64,000 bases of DNA from Roseivivax sp. GX 12232 (GCF_021272185.1 NZ_JAJSEC010000004.1:1-64000), one strand, 5' to 3'. Positions 44,401 to 52,625 are shown, numbered from the stretch's first letter. The notes: a model not told the origin generated them from the sequence alone. Translations and numbers: made by a program.

Positions 44401-44887
44401 GGTCGACCGGGCGGTGATCCAGCTGCAGGAGGCGCGCCGCAAGGGCCTCGGCTACCCGCTGGTCTGGGCCCGCAACCGGATCCGCTGGGAGATCGAGAAA
44501 CGCCGCGCGCGCGGCGCCACCGAGATGGCCGAGGCCTTCCACAACCTCGAGATCGAGGCCGCCTTCCTGGGCGCCGTGGCGCGCTACGAGCCCGCGCGCT
44601 ACGCCGGGCGGGTGGCGCTTTTCCGGCCGCCGCTGCGGGCCAAGTGGCGGGTCGCGGGCGGGCGGCTCGTGAACGACGAACGCGCCTATCTGACCCATGA
44701 CAATGACTGGGGCGGGCACCTCTCGGATCTCGAGGTCATCGAGGTGCCGGGCGATCACGACAGCATGGTCCTGGAGCCCAACGTGCGGGTGCTGGCCCAG
44801 GCCCTGCGCCGGGTTCTGCAGGAGGCCGAGCGCGGCAGCCCCGAAAGCGCGGTCCTGCCCTTCCGCCCGACCGAGGCCGCCGAATGA
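38405..44887 (+). CDS. Type I polyketide synthase KS-AT-KR-DH-ACP-TE
   Basis: 2,160-residue modular synthase. Ketosynthase: Cys186 in TACSTS, His322 in ECHGTGT, His362 in NIGHLD. Acyltransferase: Ser636 in GHSMGE, but IAAH where HAFH (malonyl) or YASH (methylmalonyl) is expected. Ketoreductase from about 1180 (TGGFGGIA, Tyr near 1340 in DYVAANEY). Dehydratase after it, with His1427 in DEHRTRAG. Carrier Ser1811 in GGHSLIAV. Thioesterase with Ser1961 in GFSGGG and His2118 in GDHDSM. KR before DH reverses the usual order. It resembles the capsule synthases RkpA and WcbR in setting (from memory). I use the ATG at 38405. It ends overlapping the next gene by four bases. Confidence 0.9.
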   Translation: MLDPAETPETGATDIAIVGMAAHLPGAASVEAYWQNLRAGLSAIRRLSEEELREAGEAPGMIRRRDYVPFAAPLDGFEMFDAEFFGFSPKEAAILDPQHRRFLEVAWEAMENAGHVPRGFPGAVGVYGGCGMGSYFYFNICSNPELVDQTGMFLLRHTGNDKDFLTTRASHVFDLKGPSLSLQTACSTSLVATHYAAQALLAGECDMALAGGVTIELPQGRGYLYKENEILSPDGECHAFDHRAAGTVFGSGAGVVVLRRLADALADGDHVWAVIKGSAVNNDGADKAGYLAPSVGGQAAAISEAQAIADVDARSIGYVECHGTGTYLGDPIEVAALTQAFRETTEDSGFCRIGSVKTNIGHLDTAAGVASLIKASLSLHHAEIPPSLGYEAPNPAIDFAGSPFRVNDRLTPWPEAARQPGQPRRAGVNSLGVGGTNAHLILEEAPARAPSEAPEFPFQILTLSARKKTALEGNAARLAGWLKAHPEAELADVAYTLKEGRAAFAERRVVVAETPAEAAEMLERGDPRRVFTHRALSAPDVAFLLPGGGAQYPQMAKGLYETEPVFAEWMDRGLDHLAGLTGGDPRADWLAAPGAEAEARLLKPSVQLPLILVTEIALARLWESWGVTPAALIGHSMGENAAACLAGVMRFEEAIGLVHLRGALFDTVPRGGMLSVPLSEAVLLPYLGEELDIASVNGAQLTVATGPEAALEALAERLAGEGIESQRIGIDIAAHSRMLDPILPAFRDYLAGLDLRPPEIPIMSNRSGDWLTAEEATDPDYWVAHLRHTVRFADGLARLAEPENRVLLEVGPGHALGALARQQPQIGANRVVSSLRHPQDVIADDRHFHEVLGRLWALGVAVDWDQVWGEARRLRLPLPSYAFQHAPYFIAPGHAASDTADRYPARSDDMADWGAVPVWRPRAAEVPVDVEHDLGLLEPQTWLVFADAAGLAERAMAPLRAAGHRVIEVRPGDTFARLSEDRYALAPERGREGYDLLLADLDARGLSPGRIAHFWLVTAEEGHRPGSSFFHRLQEQGFYSLLFLAQALVDEGLTGLHLDVVTSGAAALCDAPLAHPAKALIAGPLRVIPREVPGLSFAALDVVLPETPRRGLFARADRGTEAAWEGLARQVTEELICPPAPREAALRGGRRFERGLNPLPLPAPEAGEETGAPPLTGTLLITGGFGGIARTLARAAAAPGVRLILASRSALPPRADWAEYRRRHAPHDPVSRAIAHVEALEAAGAEVMAEAVDVTNLEAMRALCERAEARFGRITGVIHAAGRLSDQPFLGLGPADVEDTLAPKLHGADVIDRLFPDGSTDWIALFSSVSTMAAAAGQLDYVAANEYLNALAQARAGGRTRVVALNWGIWAEAGMAAEALARRIGEAPPAPEEPVTRPLLDSMGFDAEGRRVFRSRFTTADWVIDEHRTRAGLALLPGSACVTLAAHALAEAGEDRAFEIRDLAFLRPLTVSEETPREVTLRLTRTEAGYTLELLHAARAQGREGLLRFAEAEIALSALGPAPRIDPEAIRARLPAPERAAPGLSLTTGQERHLAFGPRWRSLVSRSLTAREGLAELALPEVGEGDDCLIHPALFDIATGWAMELIEGYEARHLWAPISYGRARIWGPLPNRLLSWVRPSAGGETSRESASFDVTLAAPDGTVVIEIHGFAIRRLDDPAALGQARAPTPAEIEGAEGGAAQPLSPGETLLQHNLSQGIRPEEGAEAFARAMASGARVVAVSPVPVEALRRQAALAATPESTAQSFDRPELDGDFAAPETDIEKRLAGFWEDLLGVRNVGVDDSFFDLGGHSLIAVRLFSMVKKTYRVDFPISVLFEAPTIRQCAALIAEKAGLSDQPAGSEAARPALTRPERRFAHVVPMHEGEPGPRRPFFLVAGMFGNVLNLRHLALLLGRDRPFYGLQAKGLYGDEAPHETIEEAARDYIAEMKRIQPEGPYLVGGFSGGGITAFEIARQLEALGDAVALVAMLDTPLPQKRPLLAVDRAVIQLQEARRKGLGYPLVWARNRIRWEIEKRRARGATEMAEAFHNLEIEAAFLGAVARYEPARYAGRVALFRPPLRAKWRVAGGRLVNDERAYLTHDNDWGGHLSDLEVIEVPGDHDSMVLEPNVRVLAQALRRVLQEAERGSPESAVLPFRPTEAAE

Positions 44888-45894
44888 GCGCCCGGGTCGA
44901 ACGGCTCCTCGCGGTGCTCCTGAACTGGCGGAGCGCCGAGATGACGGGGCGCGCGCTGGAGGCGCTGGCCGCGGCGCTCGACGGTCTCGATGCCGAGATC
45001 GTGGTGGTCGACAACGACAGCGGCGACGGCTCGGAAGAGGCCCTGCGCGCCAGGGTCGCCGGGCGCGACTGGCCGGTGCCCGTGCGGGTCGTGCAATCGG
45101 GCCGGAACGGCGGCTACGGGGCGGGCAACAACGTCGGCATCCGCGCCGGGCGCGCCGACGGGCAGCGCCCCGATGCGGTCTACCTGCTGAACTCCGACGC
45201 CTTCCCCGAGCCGGAGGCCCTGCGGGTGCTGGTCGATCACCTGAACGCCCATCCTGATGTCGGCATGGCGGGCTCGCAGCTCTATAGCGACGACGACCCC
45301 TGCCATGCCACCGCCTTCCGCTTCCCGGGGCTGGCCTCGGAGTTCGAGCAATGCGCGCGGACCGGGCCGATCTCGCGGCTCCTCTGGCGCTACCGGGTGC
45401 CGCTCTCGGACCTGTCGCGCCCGCGCCGCCCGGATTGGTTCGCCGGGGCCTCGGCGCTCTTCCGGCAGGAGGTGCTGGAGGAGGTCGGCCTCTTCGACGA
45501 GGGGTTCTTCCTTTATTTCGAGGAAACCGAGCTTTTCCACCGCGCCGCCCGCGCGGGCTGGCAGGCGGCCTTTCTGCCCGCCAGCCGGGTGGAGCACATC
45601 GGCTCGGTCTCGACCGGCATGAAGACCTGGCGCGCGGTGCCGGACTACTGGTTCGACAGCCGCTGGCGCTATTTCGAGCGCTGCCACGGGCGCGGCTACG
45701 CGGCGCTTGCGACCCTGGCGCGGCTCGCGGGGCTTCTGGTCTGGAAGACCCGCCGGATCTTCGGGGCGCCCCGGCTCGACCCGCCGGGCACCTTCCGCCG
45801 CACCCTGCGGCACGGCTTGGGTCGGATGCTGCGCGGCGCGCCGGGGGCCTCGCCCCCGCCCGTCGTGCCGTCTCGGTGCAGGAGTGAGTCATGA
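44884..45894 (+). CDS. Glycosyltransferase family 2 coupled to PKS and NRPS
   Basis: 336-residue GT2 enzyme, rhamnosyltransferase-like: EIVVVDNDSGDGSEEAL, GGYGAGNNVGIR, then VYLLNSDAFPEPEALR as the DXD region and EVGLFDEGFFLYFEETEL as the catalytic acidic stretch. Both ends overlap neighbours by four bases (ATGA with the PKS stop and with the NRPS start), so it is made in step with the two synthases. This argues that it acts on their product or joins that product to a sugar. Confidence 0.88.
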   Translation: MSARVERLLAVLLNWRSAEMTGRALEALAAALDGLDAEIVVVDNDSGDGSEEALRARVAGRDWPVPVRVVQSGRNGGYGAGNNVGIRAGRADGQRPDAVYLLNSDAFPEPEALRVLVDHLNAHPDVGMAGSQLYSDDDPCHATAFRFPGLASEFEQCARTGPISRLLWRYRVPLSDLSRPRRPDWFAGASALFRQEVLEEVGLFDEGFFLYFEETELFHRAARAGWQAAFLPASRVEHIGSVSTGMKTWRAVPDYWFDSRWRYFERCHGRGYAALATLARLAGLLVWKTRRIFGAPRLDPPGTFRRTLRHGLGRMLRGAPGASPPPVVPSRCRSES

Positions 45895-48800
45895 GTTTTT
45901 CCGCCATACTGATCGGCAACGACCGGCTGACCCGCGAGGCGGGCGCCAAGCTTCTCTCCGCGGGCCATGCGATCACCGCCTGCGTGACCCGCAACGCGGA
46001 GGTCACCGCCTGGGCCGGCACGCTGAACCTGCCCACCCTCGCCCCGGGCCCGGGCCTCGCCGAGCGGCTGGCGCCCCATGCCGCCGACTGGCTCTTGAGC
46101 GTGGCGAACCTCGACCTGCTGCCCGAGGCGGTGCTGGCGTTGGGCCGCAAGGGCGGGGTGAACTTCCACGACGGGCCGCTTCCGGCCTATGCCGGGCTGA
46201 ACGCGCCGGTCTGGGCGCTCCTGAACGGCGAGACCCGCCACGGGATCACCTGGCACATGCTCGAGAGCGGCGTCGACCGCGGCGCCATCCTGGTCCAGCG
46301 CGGGGTGGAGATCACCCCCGAGGACAGCGCGCTGACGCTCAACACCAAGTGTTTCGCCGCGGCGCTCGACAGCTTCGACGCGGTGATCGCCGCGCTCGAG
46401 GCGGGCGCGCCCGAGGCGATGCCGCAGCCCGAGAGCGGGCGCAGCTACTTCGGCCTGGCCGCCCGGCCCGCGCATCACGGCACGCTCGACCCCGCGCAGC
46501 CCGCCCGCGCGCTGGAGCGGCTGGTCCGGGCGCTCGATCACGGGCCCTATCCCAACCCGCTGGCGCTGCCGAAGCTCTGGACCGGGCAGGGGCTTTTCGC
46601 CATCGGCGCCGCGCGGGAGGCCGCGCTGACCGAGGGCCAGGACAGGACCCCGGGCCGGGTGCTCGCGCGCGAGGATGCCGGGCTGACGCTGGCCACCGGG
46701 GCGGGCGCGCTGGTCCTGTCGGAGCTGGTGCCGCTTGCGCCCGGGGCCGCGCTGCCCGAGGTCGGTGCGCTCCTGCCCGCGCCGCCCGAGGACGACCTTT
46801 CGGACCTCGCGCGCGGCGAGGCGCAGTGGCGCGCGCGGCTGCCGGGTTATGCGCCGGCGCGGCTGCCGGGCTTCGGGACGCCGGGCGAGGAGACCCGTTC
46901 CTTCCCGGTGGAACTGCCGCCCGAGGCGCTGGGCCTCCTGGCCGCGCGGCTGGCCCAAGGGGAGCGCACCGACATCGCGCTTCTGACGCCTGAGAGCCGC
47001 GCGCGGGCACAGAGCGGGCTGGCGCTGCCCTGGATGCCCGTTCTGCTCGACACCCAAGGCCAGTCCGAAGACCTGCGCGCCCGCGTCGCCACGGCCTGCG
47101 CGGCGGCCCGCAAGACCGGCCCCATGGCCCGCGACCTGCCGCTTCGGCTGCCCGGCGCGGCCCCGCTGGAGCTGCCCGCGCTGGCGCTCAGCGAAGGGGC
47201 GGGTCCGCTGCCCGGCGCGCTCATCACGCTTGAGACCGGCGATGTCACGCTTCTGCACTACGACAGCGCCGCTCTGACCGAGGAGGCCGCGCGCCTTGTC
47301 GCCGCCCGGCTGGGCGCGCTGGTGACCCACACCGGGCCGCTCGCCGAGGCGCCGCTTCTGACCGAGGCCGAGCGGCGGCTCACGCTCGAGACCTGGAACG
47401 CCACTGAGGTGCCGCCGACCGACCGCACGATGCTCGATCGGTTCGAGGCGCAGGCCGCCGCCACCCCCGGGGCCGAGGCCGTGGTGCACGAGGACCAGGC
47501 GCTGAGCTACGCCGACCTCGACCAGATGGCCAACCGCATCGCGCATCTTTTGCGCGAGGAAGGCGCGGGCCCCGAAAGCGTGGTCGCCTTGCACCTGGCG
47601 CGGGGGCCGCGGCTCCTGGCCGCCGCGCTGGGCGTCCTCAAGGCGGGGGCGGCTTATCTGCCGGTGGACCCCGGCTATCCCGCCGAGCGGCAGGCGCATT
47701 ACCTCTCGGACAGCGGCGCGTCAGTGGTGCTGACCGAAAGCGCCGTCGCGCGCGCCCTGCCGCGCCACGCCGCGCGCGAGATCCGGCTCGACATCGAGCC
47801 CCGGCTCTATGCCGCCGCCGCGACCCGGCCCGAGCCTGGCCCGGAGCCCGGCGCGCTGGCCTATCTGATCTATACCTCCGGCTCCACCGGCACCCCCAAG
47901 GGCGTCATGGTCGAACACGCGCAGGTGGCCAATTTCTTCACCGCCATGGACGCGGTGGTGCCCGATCCGGGCGGCACCTGGCTTGCCGTGACCAGCCTAA
48001 ATTTCGACATCTCGGTGCTCGAGCTCTTCTACGCGGTCTCCCGCGGCTACAGGGTGATCATGGCCTCCGAAGAGGTGGCCAGCGGCGTCTCCTCGGGGCC
48101 GCGCCGGGCCAGCGGCATGGCGCTGTCGCTGTTCTACTGGGGCAATGACGACGGCGCGGGGCGCGAGAAATACCGCACCCTGCTGGAAGGCGCGAAATTC
48201 GCCGATGCCCATGGCTTCCGCGCGGTCTGGACGCCCGAGCGGCACTTCCACGCCTTCGGCGGGCCCTATCCCAACCCCGCGGTGACCGGCGCGGCGGTGG
48301 CGGGCGTGACCAGCCGGATCGGGGTGCGCGCGGGCTCCTGCGTGGCGCCGCTGCACCATCCTGCCCGGGTGGCCGAGGACTGGGCCGTGATCGACAACCT
48401 CACCGACGGGCGCGCGGGGCTCGCCATCGCTTCGGGCTGGCAGCCCGACGATTTCATCCTGCGCCCCGAGAACGCGCCGCCCGACAACAAGCGCGCCATG
48501 CTCGAGGCGATCGACCAGATCCGCCGGCTCTGGCGCGGCGAGGCGGTGGGCTTCCCGCGCGCCGACGGCAGCCTGCACGAGGTGGTGACCCAGCCCCGCC
48601 CGGTCAGCCGCGAGCTGCCGCTCTGGATCACCACGGCGGGCAACCCCGAGACCTGGAAAGAGGCCGGGCGGCTCGGGGCCAACGTGCTGACCCATCTCCT
48701 GGGCCAGAGCATCGCCGAGGTGGGCGAGAAGATCGCGCTCTACCGCCAGGCCCGCGCCGAGGCGGGGCACGATCCCAAGACCGGCGAGGTGGTGCTGATG

Positions 48801-50450
48801 CTGCACAGCTACCTCGCGCCCAGCCGCGAGGAGGCGCGCGAGACCGCCCGCGAGCCGATGAAGGACTACCTGCGCTCGGCCGCCGCGCTGATCAAGCAAT
48901 ACGCCTGGGCCTTCCCGGCCTTCAAGAAACCGCAAGGCGTGACCAACCCCATGCAGCTCGACCTCGGCAGCCTGTCGGAGGAGGAGCTGGAGGCGATCCT
49001 CGACCATGCCTTCGAGCGGTATTTCTCGGAATCGGGCCTCTTCGGCACGGTGGAGGACGCCGAGGCGCGGGTGGCCGAGCTGCAGGCCATCGGCGTCGAC
49101 GAGGTCGCCTGCCTGATCGACTACGGCATCGCGCCGGAGCAGATCTTGGAAGGGCTGAAGCCCCTGGCCGAGGTGGTCGCCCGGGTCTCGGGCCCGGACC
49201 TGCCCGCCGAGGACGACTTCTCCGTCGCGGCCCAGATCCGCCGGCACGGGGTCACGCATCTGCAGTGCACGCCCTCGCTCATGCGGCTGATGCTGGCCGA
49301 CGAGGGCGCCCGGGCGGCGCTGCGGGACCTGCGGCAGATCTTCCTCGGCGGGGAGGCGCTGCCCGGCCCGCTGGTCGCGGCCCTGGGCGAGGTCACCGAG
49401 GCGCGGGTCACCAACATGTACGGCCCGACCGAGACGACGATCTGGTCCGCCGCGGGCCCGGCCCGGGTGACCTCGGGCGTCGTGCCCATCGGCCCGCCGG
49501 TCGCCAATACACGGCTCTACGTGCTCGACCCCGAGGGTGCGCCCTGCGCGCTGGGCCAGCCGGGCGAGCTCTGGATCGGCGGGGCGGGCGTGGCGCGCGG
49601 CTACTGGCAGCGGCCCGAGCTGACCGAGGCGCGCTTTCGCCCCGATCCCTTCGCGGGCGGGCGGATGTATCGCACCGGCGACCTGGTCCTGCGCCGCGCC
49701 GACGGCTGGCTCGAGTTCCTGGGCCGCGCCGACGGGCAGGTGAAGCTGCGCGGGATGCGGCTGGAACTGGGCGAGGTCGAGGCCCGGCTCGAGGCGCTGC
49801 CCGGCGTGCGTCAGGCCGCCGCCACGGTGCGCGACGACCGGCTCCTGGCCTATGTCACCGGCGCGCCGGGCGAAGAGGCCGCCGCCAAGGCCTGGCTTGC
49901 CGAACGGCTGCCCGCCCATATGGTGCCCGCGCGGATCGTGACGCTGGAGGCGCTGCCGCTCACCCCCAACAAGAAGGTCGACCGGGCGCGGCTGCCGGAG
50001 CCGCCCGCGCCGGTTCTTTCGGCACCTGTGCCGGAGGCCCCGGCCCGGCGCGCCGCTTCGGGCGCCTCCGGCCCGGGCCGCGCCGATCCCGCCACGCTGG
50101 GCGAGCTGGGCGAGGTCTGGTCCGGCATCCTCGGCGTCGCGCGGGTCACCGGCGGCGACAATTTCTTCGCCCTCGGGGGGCATTCGCTGCTGGCGGTCGA
50201 GCTTTTCCGCGCGGTGCGGGAGCGCTTCGGCGTCACGGGCTTCGCGATCACCGATGTCTTCCGCTTCCCGACGCTCGGGGCCATGGCGGGGCGGGTGGCC
50301 GAGCTGCGGGGCGATGCGCCCGAGGCAGCTGCCACCACTCCCGCCGCAGCCGGCGCCGAGCCCGCCAGCCCGCCGCGCAACGCCCGCGCCGAGGCGCGGC
50401 GCGCGGCCATGGTCAAACGCCGCGCCATGCGCGCACGGGCGGGGGGCTGA
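45891..50450 (+). CDS. NRPS: formyltransferase, split adenylation with monooxygenase, carrier
   Basis: 1,519 residues. 1 to about 300: formyltransferase with Asn91, His93 (NFHDGPLP) and Asp129, as in LgrA-type initiation modules. About 330-480: condensation-like remnant without HHxxxDG. About 490-1380: adenylation domain with IYTSGSTGTPKG (about 660) and FDISVLELF (about 704), interrupted at about 740-1100 by a luciferase-like FMN monooxygenase (FYWGNDDG, PERHFHAFGG, GLAIASGWQPDD, MupA/Atu3671 type), then NMYGPTETT (about 1173) and NKKVDR (about 1360). Carrier Ser1432 in GGHSLLAV. No thioesterase. The insertion lies between motifs A4 and A5, as in MtaG of myxothiazol (from memory). Asp, Ile and Leu at the first three specificity positions fit glycine; later ones do not. 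Confidence 0.92.
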   Translation: MSFSAILIGNDRLTREAGAKLLSAGHAITACVTRNAEVTAWAGTLNLPTLAPGPGLAERLAPHAADWLLSVANLDLLPEAVLALGRKGGVNFHDGPLPAYAGLNAPVWALLNGETRHGITWHMLESGVDRGAILVQRGVEITPEDSALTLNTKCFAAALDSFDAVIAALEAGAPEAMPQPESGRSYFGLAARPAHHGTLDPAQPARALERLVRALDHGPYPNPLALPKLWTGQGLFAIGAAREAALTEGQDRTPGRVLAREDAGLTLATGAGALVLSELVPLAPGAALPEVGALLPAPPEDDLSDLARGEAQWRARLPGYAPARLPGFGTPGEETRSFPVELPPEALGLLAARLAQGERTDIALLTPESRARAQSGLALPWMPVLLDTQGQSEDLRARVATACAAARKTGPMARDLPLRLPGAAPLELPALALSEGAGPLPGALITLETGDVTLLHYDSAALTEEAARLVAARLGALVTHTGPLAEAPLLTEAERRLTLETWNATEVPPTDRTMLDRFEAQAAATPGAEAVVHEDQALSYADLDQMANRIAHLLREEGAGPESVVALHLARGPRLLAAALGVLKAGAAYLPVDPGYPAERQAHYLSDSGASVVLTESAVARALPRHAAREIRLDIEPRLYAAAATRPEPGPEPGALAYLIYTSGSTGTPKGVMVEHAQVANFFTAMDAVVPDPGGTWLAVTSLNFDISVLELFYAVSRGYRVIMASEEVASGVSSGPRRASGMALSLFYWGNDDGAGREKYRTLLEGAKFADAHGFRAVWTPERHFHAFGGPYPNPAVTGAAVAGVTSRIGVRAGSCVAPLHHPARVAEDWAVIDNLTDGRAGLAIASGWQPDDFILRPENAPPDNKRAMLEAIDQIRRLWRGEAVGFPRADGSLHEVVTQPRPVSRELPLWITTAGNPETWKEAGRLGANVLTHLLGQSIAEVGEKIALYRQARAEAGHDPKTGEVVLMLHSYLAPSREEARETAREPMKDYLRSAAALIKQYAWAFPAFKKPQGVTNPMQLDLGSLSEEELEAILDHAFERYFSESGLFGTVEDAEARVAELQAIGVDEVACLIDYGIAPEQILEGLKPLAEVVARVSGPDLPAEDDFSVAAQIRRHGVTHLQCTPSLMRLMLADEGARAALRDLRQIFLGGEALPGPLVAALGEVTEARVTNMYGPTETTIWSAAGPARVTSGVVPIGPPVANTRLYVLDPEGAPCALGQPGELWIGGAGVARGYWQRPELTEARFRPDPFAGGRMYRTGDLVLRRADGWLEFLGRADGQVKLRGMRLELGEVEARLEALPGVRQAAATVRDDRLLAYVTGAPGEEAAAKAWLAERLPAHMVPARIVTLEALPLTPNKKVDRARLPEPPAPVLSAPVPEAPARRAASGASGPGRADPATLGELGEVWSGILGVARVTGGDNFFALGGHSLLAVELFRAVRERFGVTGFAITDVFRFPTLGAMAGRVAELRGDAPEAAATTPAAAGAEPASPPRNARAEARRAAMVKRRAMRARAGG

Positions 50451-50454
50451 GGGC

Positions 50455-51114
50455 GTGGCGGCGGCGGCGCTCGAGAGGATGATCGCCGGGCTCGGCGCGG
50501 CCTGGCCCCGTGGCGTCGCGGTGGCGATCTGCGCGCCCGACCCCGAGGCGCGCGGGCTCTACCCAGTCGAGGAGGCCGCCGTGGCCCGCGCCGTGGCCGG
50601 GCGCCGCTCCGAGTTCGCCGGGGGCCGCCGCGCCGCGCGCCGGGCGCTGGCCGCGCTGGGCCATCCGCCGGTGGCGATTCCCATGGCCGAGGACCGCTCT
50701 CCGGTCTGGCCCGAGGGCTTCGTCGGCAGCGTCTCGCATTGCGCGGCGGCCTGTATCGCCGTGGTCGCCCGCACCGAGGGTTTCGCCGCGCTGGGCGTCG
50801 ACATCGAACCCTACGACCCCTTGCCCGAGGACCTCCTGCCCGAGATCGGCTCGGAGGCGGAGCTGGCGGGCGTCGGCCCCGACCGCAGGCTGGCCGGGCG
50901 GCAGCTCTTCTCGGCGAAGGAGGCCGCCTACAAGGCGCAATACCCGCTGTCGCGCACGCTTTTCGGCTTCGACGGACTGCGTTACGACGCCGGTGCCCGG
51001 GCGCTGCGCTTTGCCCGCCCGGTGCCGCCCTTCGCGCGCGGCCAGGCGATCCCGGTCAGCCAGTGGACCGGCGACGGGCTCTGCCTGTCGCTCTCTGCCC
51101 TGACGGCGGCCTGA
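50455..51114 (+). CDS. 4'-phosphopantetheinyl transferase
   Basis: 219-residue EntD/Sfp-type transferase that attaches the phosphopantetheine arm to carrier proteins. The magnesium and CoA motifs are present: GSVSHCAAA, LGVDIEPYD and FSAKEAAYKAQYP. The GTG at 50455 is four bases after the NRPS stop; an ATG at 50479 is possible. Its place at the end of the PKS-GT-NRPS block makes the ACP and PCP of this locus its obvious substrates, so the block brings its own activating enzyme. Confidence 0.92.
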   Translation: MAAAALERMIAGLGAAWPRGVAVAICAPDPEARGLYPVEEAAVARAVAGRRSEFAGGRRAARRALAALGHPPVAIPMAEDRSPVWPEGFVGSVSHCAAACIAVVARTEGFAALGVDIEPYDPLPEDLLPEIGSEAELAGVGPDRRLAGRQLFSAKEAAYKAQYPLSRTLFGFDGLRYDAGARALRFARPVPPFARGQAIPVSQWTGDGLCLSLSALTAA

Positions 51115-51296
51115 GCGCGTGGAAAGGCGAAATGTGGCAGGAATTTCCGAATGCGGGACGCTCTGTTTCCGTCCAAGGCGCGGACAAACGTGGCAATAAT
51201 CGGGCAGCGCCCGTACATTGTGGCGGAAGCGTGACCGCCGCGCGGCGGTTTCGCGGACTTGCGCATTGGGGGCCTCTTTGCGGGAGTAATAGGTAG

Positions 51297-52625
51297 ATGT
51301 TGCAGTTTCAGACCCCCGAAGAAGTCTTCGCGGCGCTCAGGCGCCGTGCGCCCGCCATGGCCATCGTCATCGTGCTGGGCTGCGTGCTCTCGGTGCTTTT
51401 CGCGCTGGGCCAGCAGAAGCTCTATCTCGCCACCGCGGTGGTGCAGGTCGAGGGCGCGCGCATCCAGGCCGCCGAGGACGGCGCCGACATGGGCGCGGAA
51501 TCGGTGCGCCGGATCGAGCTGATCAAGCAGCGCATGACCGCCTCGGACACGCTGCTGACCATCGGCGACGAGATCGGCATGTTCACCCCCGACGACCCCG
51601 AGGCCGAGCCCCTGAACCGCAGCTCGAAGCTGGCCGTCATGCGTGCTTCGATCGAGGTTTCCGAGGTCGCCGACGACCGCATCGGCCAGCCCCGGATCGC
51701 GCCTTTCGCGCTGATCATCGAGGCGACGACCGACGATCCCGAGCGCACCGCCGAACTGGCCAACCGGGTGATGATGGCGGGCATCGACGAGGCCCGGCGG
51801 CAAAGCCTGTCGCGCGCCGCAGACGCGCTGGCCTTCTTCGACGAGGAGACCGCGCGGCTCGAAGGCGCCATCGCCGAGGCCGAGGCTGAGCTGGCCGAGT
51901 TCCGCCGCGAATACGACCAGAGCCTGCCCGGCGCGGTCAGCGTCTTGCGCGGCCAGCGCGGCGCGCTGGAGGAGACCGCCTTCAACATCGACCGCGACAT
52001 CGCCGAGCTGGAAAGCACCGTGACCCGCCAGCGCGACACCGTGCGCGACCGCGAGATTTCCCTGCTCGAGGAGCAGAAGGCGCTGATCGAGGCGCGCATC
52101 GCCGAGATCGACGCCGCCATCGCCCGCGCCCCGGAAGTGGCCCGCGACCTCGCGGTGATCGAGCGGCGGATCAGCAACCTGCAGGAGCAATACAGCACCG
52201 TGGTGCGCCAGCGCGCCGACGCCGAGCTCGACCAGGTGCTCGAGGCGCAGGACCAGTCGGACCGGCTGACGGTGCTGGAACGCGCGGTGCCGCCGGACGA
52301 ATCCTTCTCGCGCAGCCGCAAGTCGATCGCGCTGATCGGCGCGGTCCTGAGCGGCGCGCTGGCGCTGGGGCTGGCCTACGCGCTGGAGCTGTTCAATCCC
52401 GCGATCCGCAGCGCCGCCCAACTTGAACGGCGGCTCGGCATCACCCCGGTGATCAGCGTGCCCGTGGTCGACCGCCGCCGCCCCGGCTGGGGACGGCGCA
52501 TCGGCGTTCTGGCGGGGCTTGCCGGGCTCGCCGCGGCGGTGCTGGCGGGGCTGCAGTTCTTCGGCAGCCGGCTGTCGGATCCGGGCTTCTGGGGCCGGTT
52601 CCTGCCGCGGCGCGTGTGGGGCTGA
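51297..52625 (+). CDS. Wzz-like polysaccharide co-polymerase
   Basis: 442-residue chain-length regulator with an N-terminal membrane helix (about residues 20-40, IVIVLGCVLSVLFALG), a long periplasmic coiled coil rich in Glu and Arg (about 180-320) and a C-terminal membrane helix at about 345-365, followed by a further hydrophobic segment near 405-425. It lacks a fused kinase; the CpsD-type ATPase is a separate gene downstream, convergent. A 182-base gap separates it from the transferase gene, so it likely has its own promoter. It sets the length of the polymer made by the Wzy-like protein. Confidence 0.85.
   Translation: MLQFQTPEEVFAALRRRAPAMAIVIVLGCVLSVLFALGQQKLYLATAVVQVEGARIQAAEDGADMGAESVRRIELIKQRMTASDTLLTIGDEIGMFTPDDPEAEPLNRSSKLAVMRASIEVSEVADDRIGQPRIAPFALIIEATTDDPERTAELANRVMMAGIDEARRQSLSRAADALAFFDEETARLEGAIAEAEAELAEFRREYDQSLPGAVSVLRGQRGALEETAFNIDRDIAELESTVTRQRDTVRDREISLLEEQKALIEARIAEIDAAIARAPEVARDLAVIERRISNLQEQYSTVVRQRADAELDQVLEAQDQSDRLTVLERAVPPDESFSRSRKSIALIGAVLSGALALGLAYALELFNPAIRSAAQLERRLGITPVISVPVVDRRRPGWGRRIGVLAGLAGLAAAVLAGLQFFGSRLSDPGFWGRFLPRRVWG

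Noticed and set aside
41522-46150. Very long open frame on the minus strand opposite the PKS, GT and NRPS genes
   Set aside because: GC-rich codon bias leaves the opposite strand open. The translation is low-complexity Arg/Ala/Gly with no domain, while the plus strand has full catalytic motifs.
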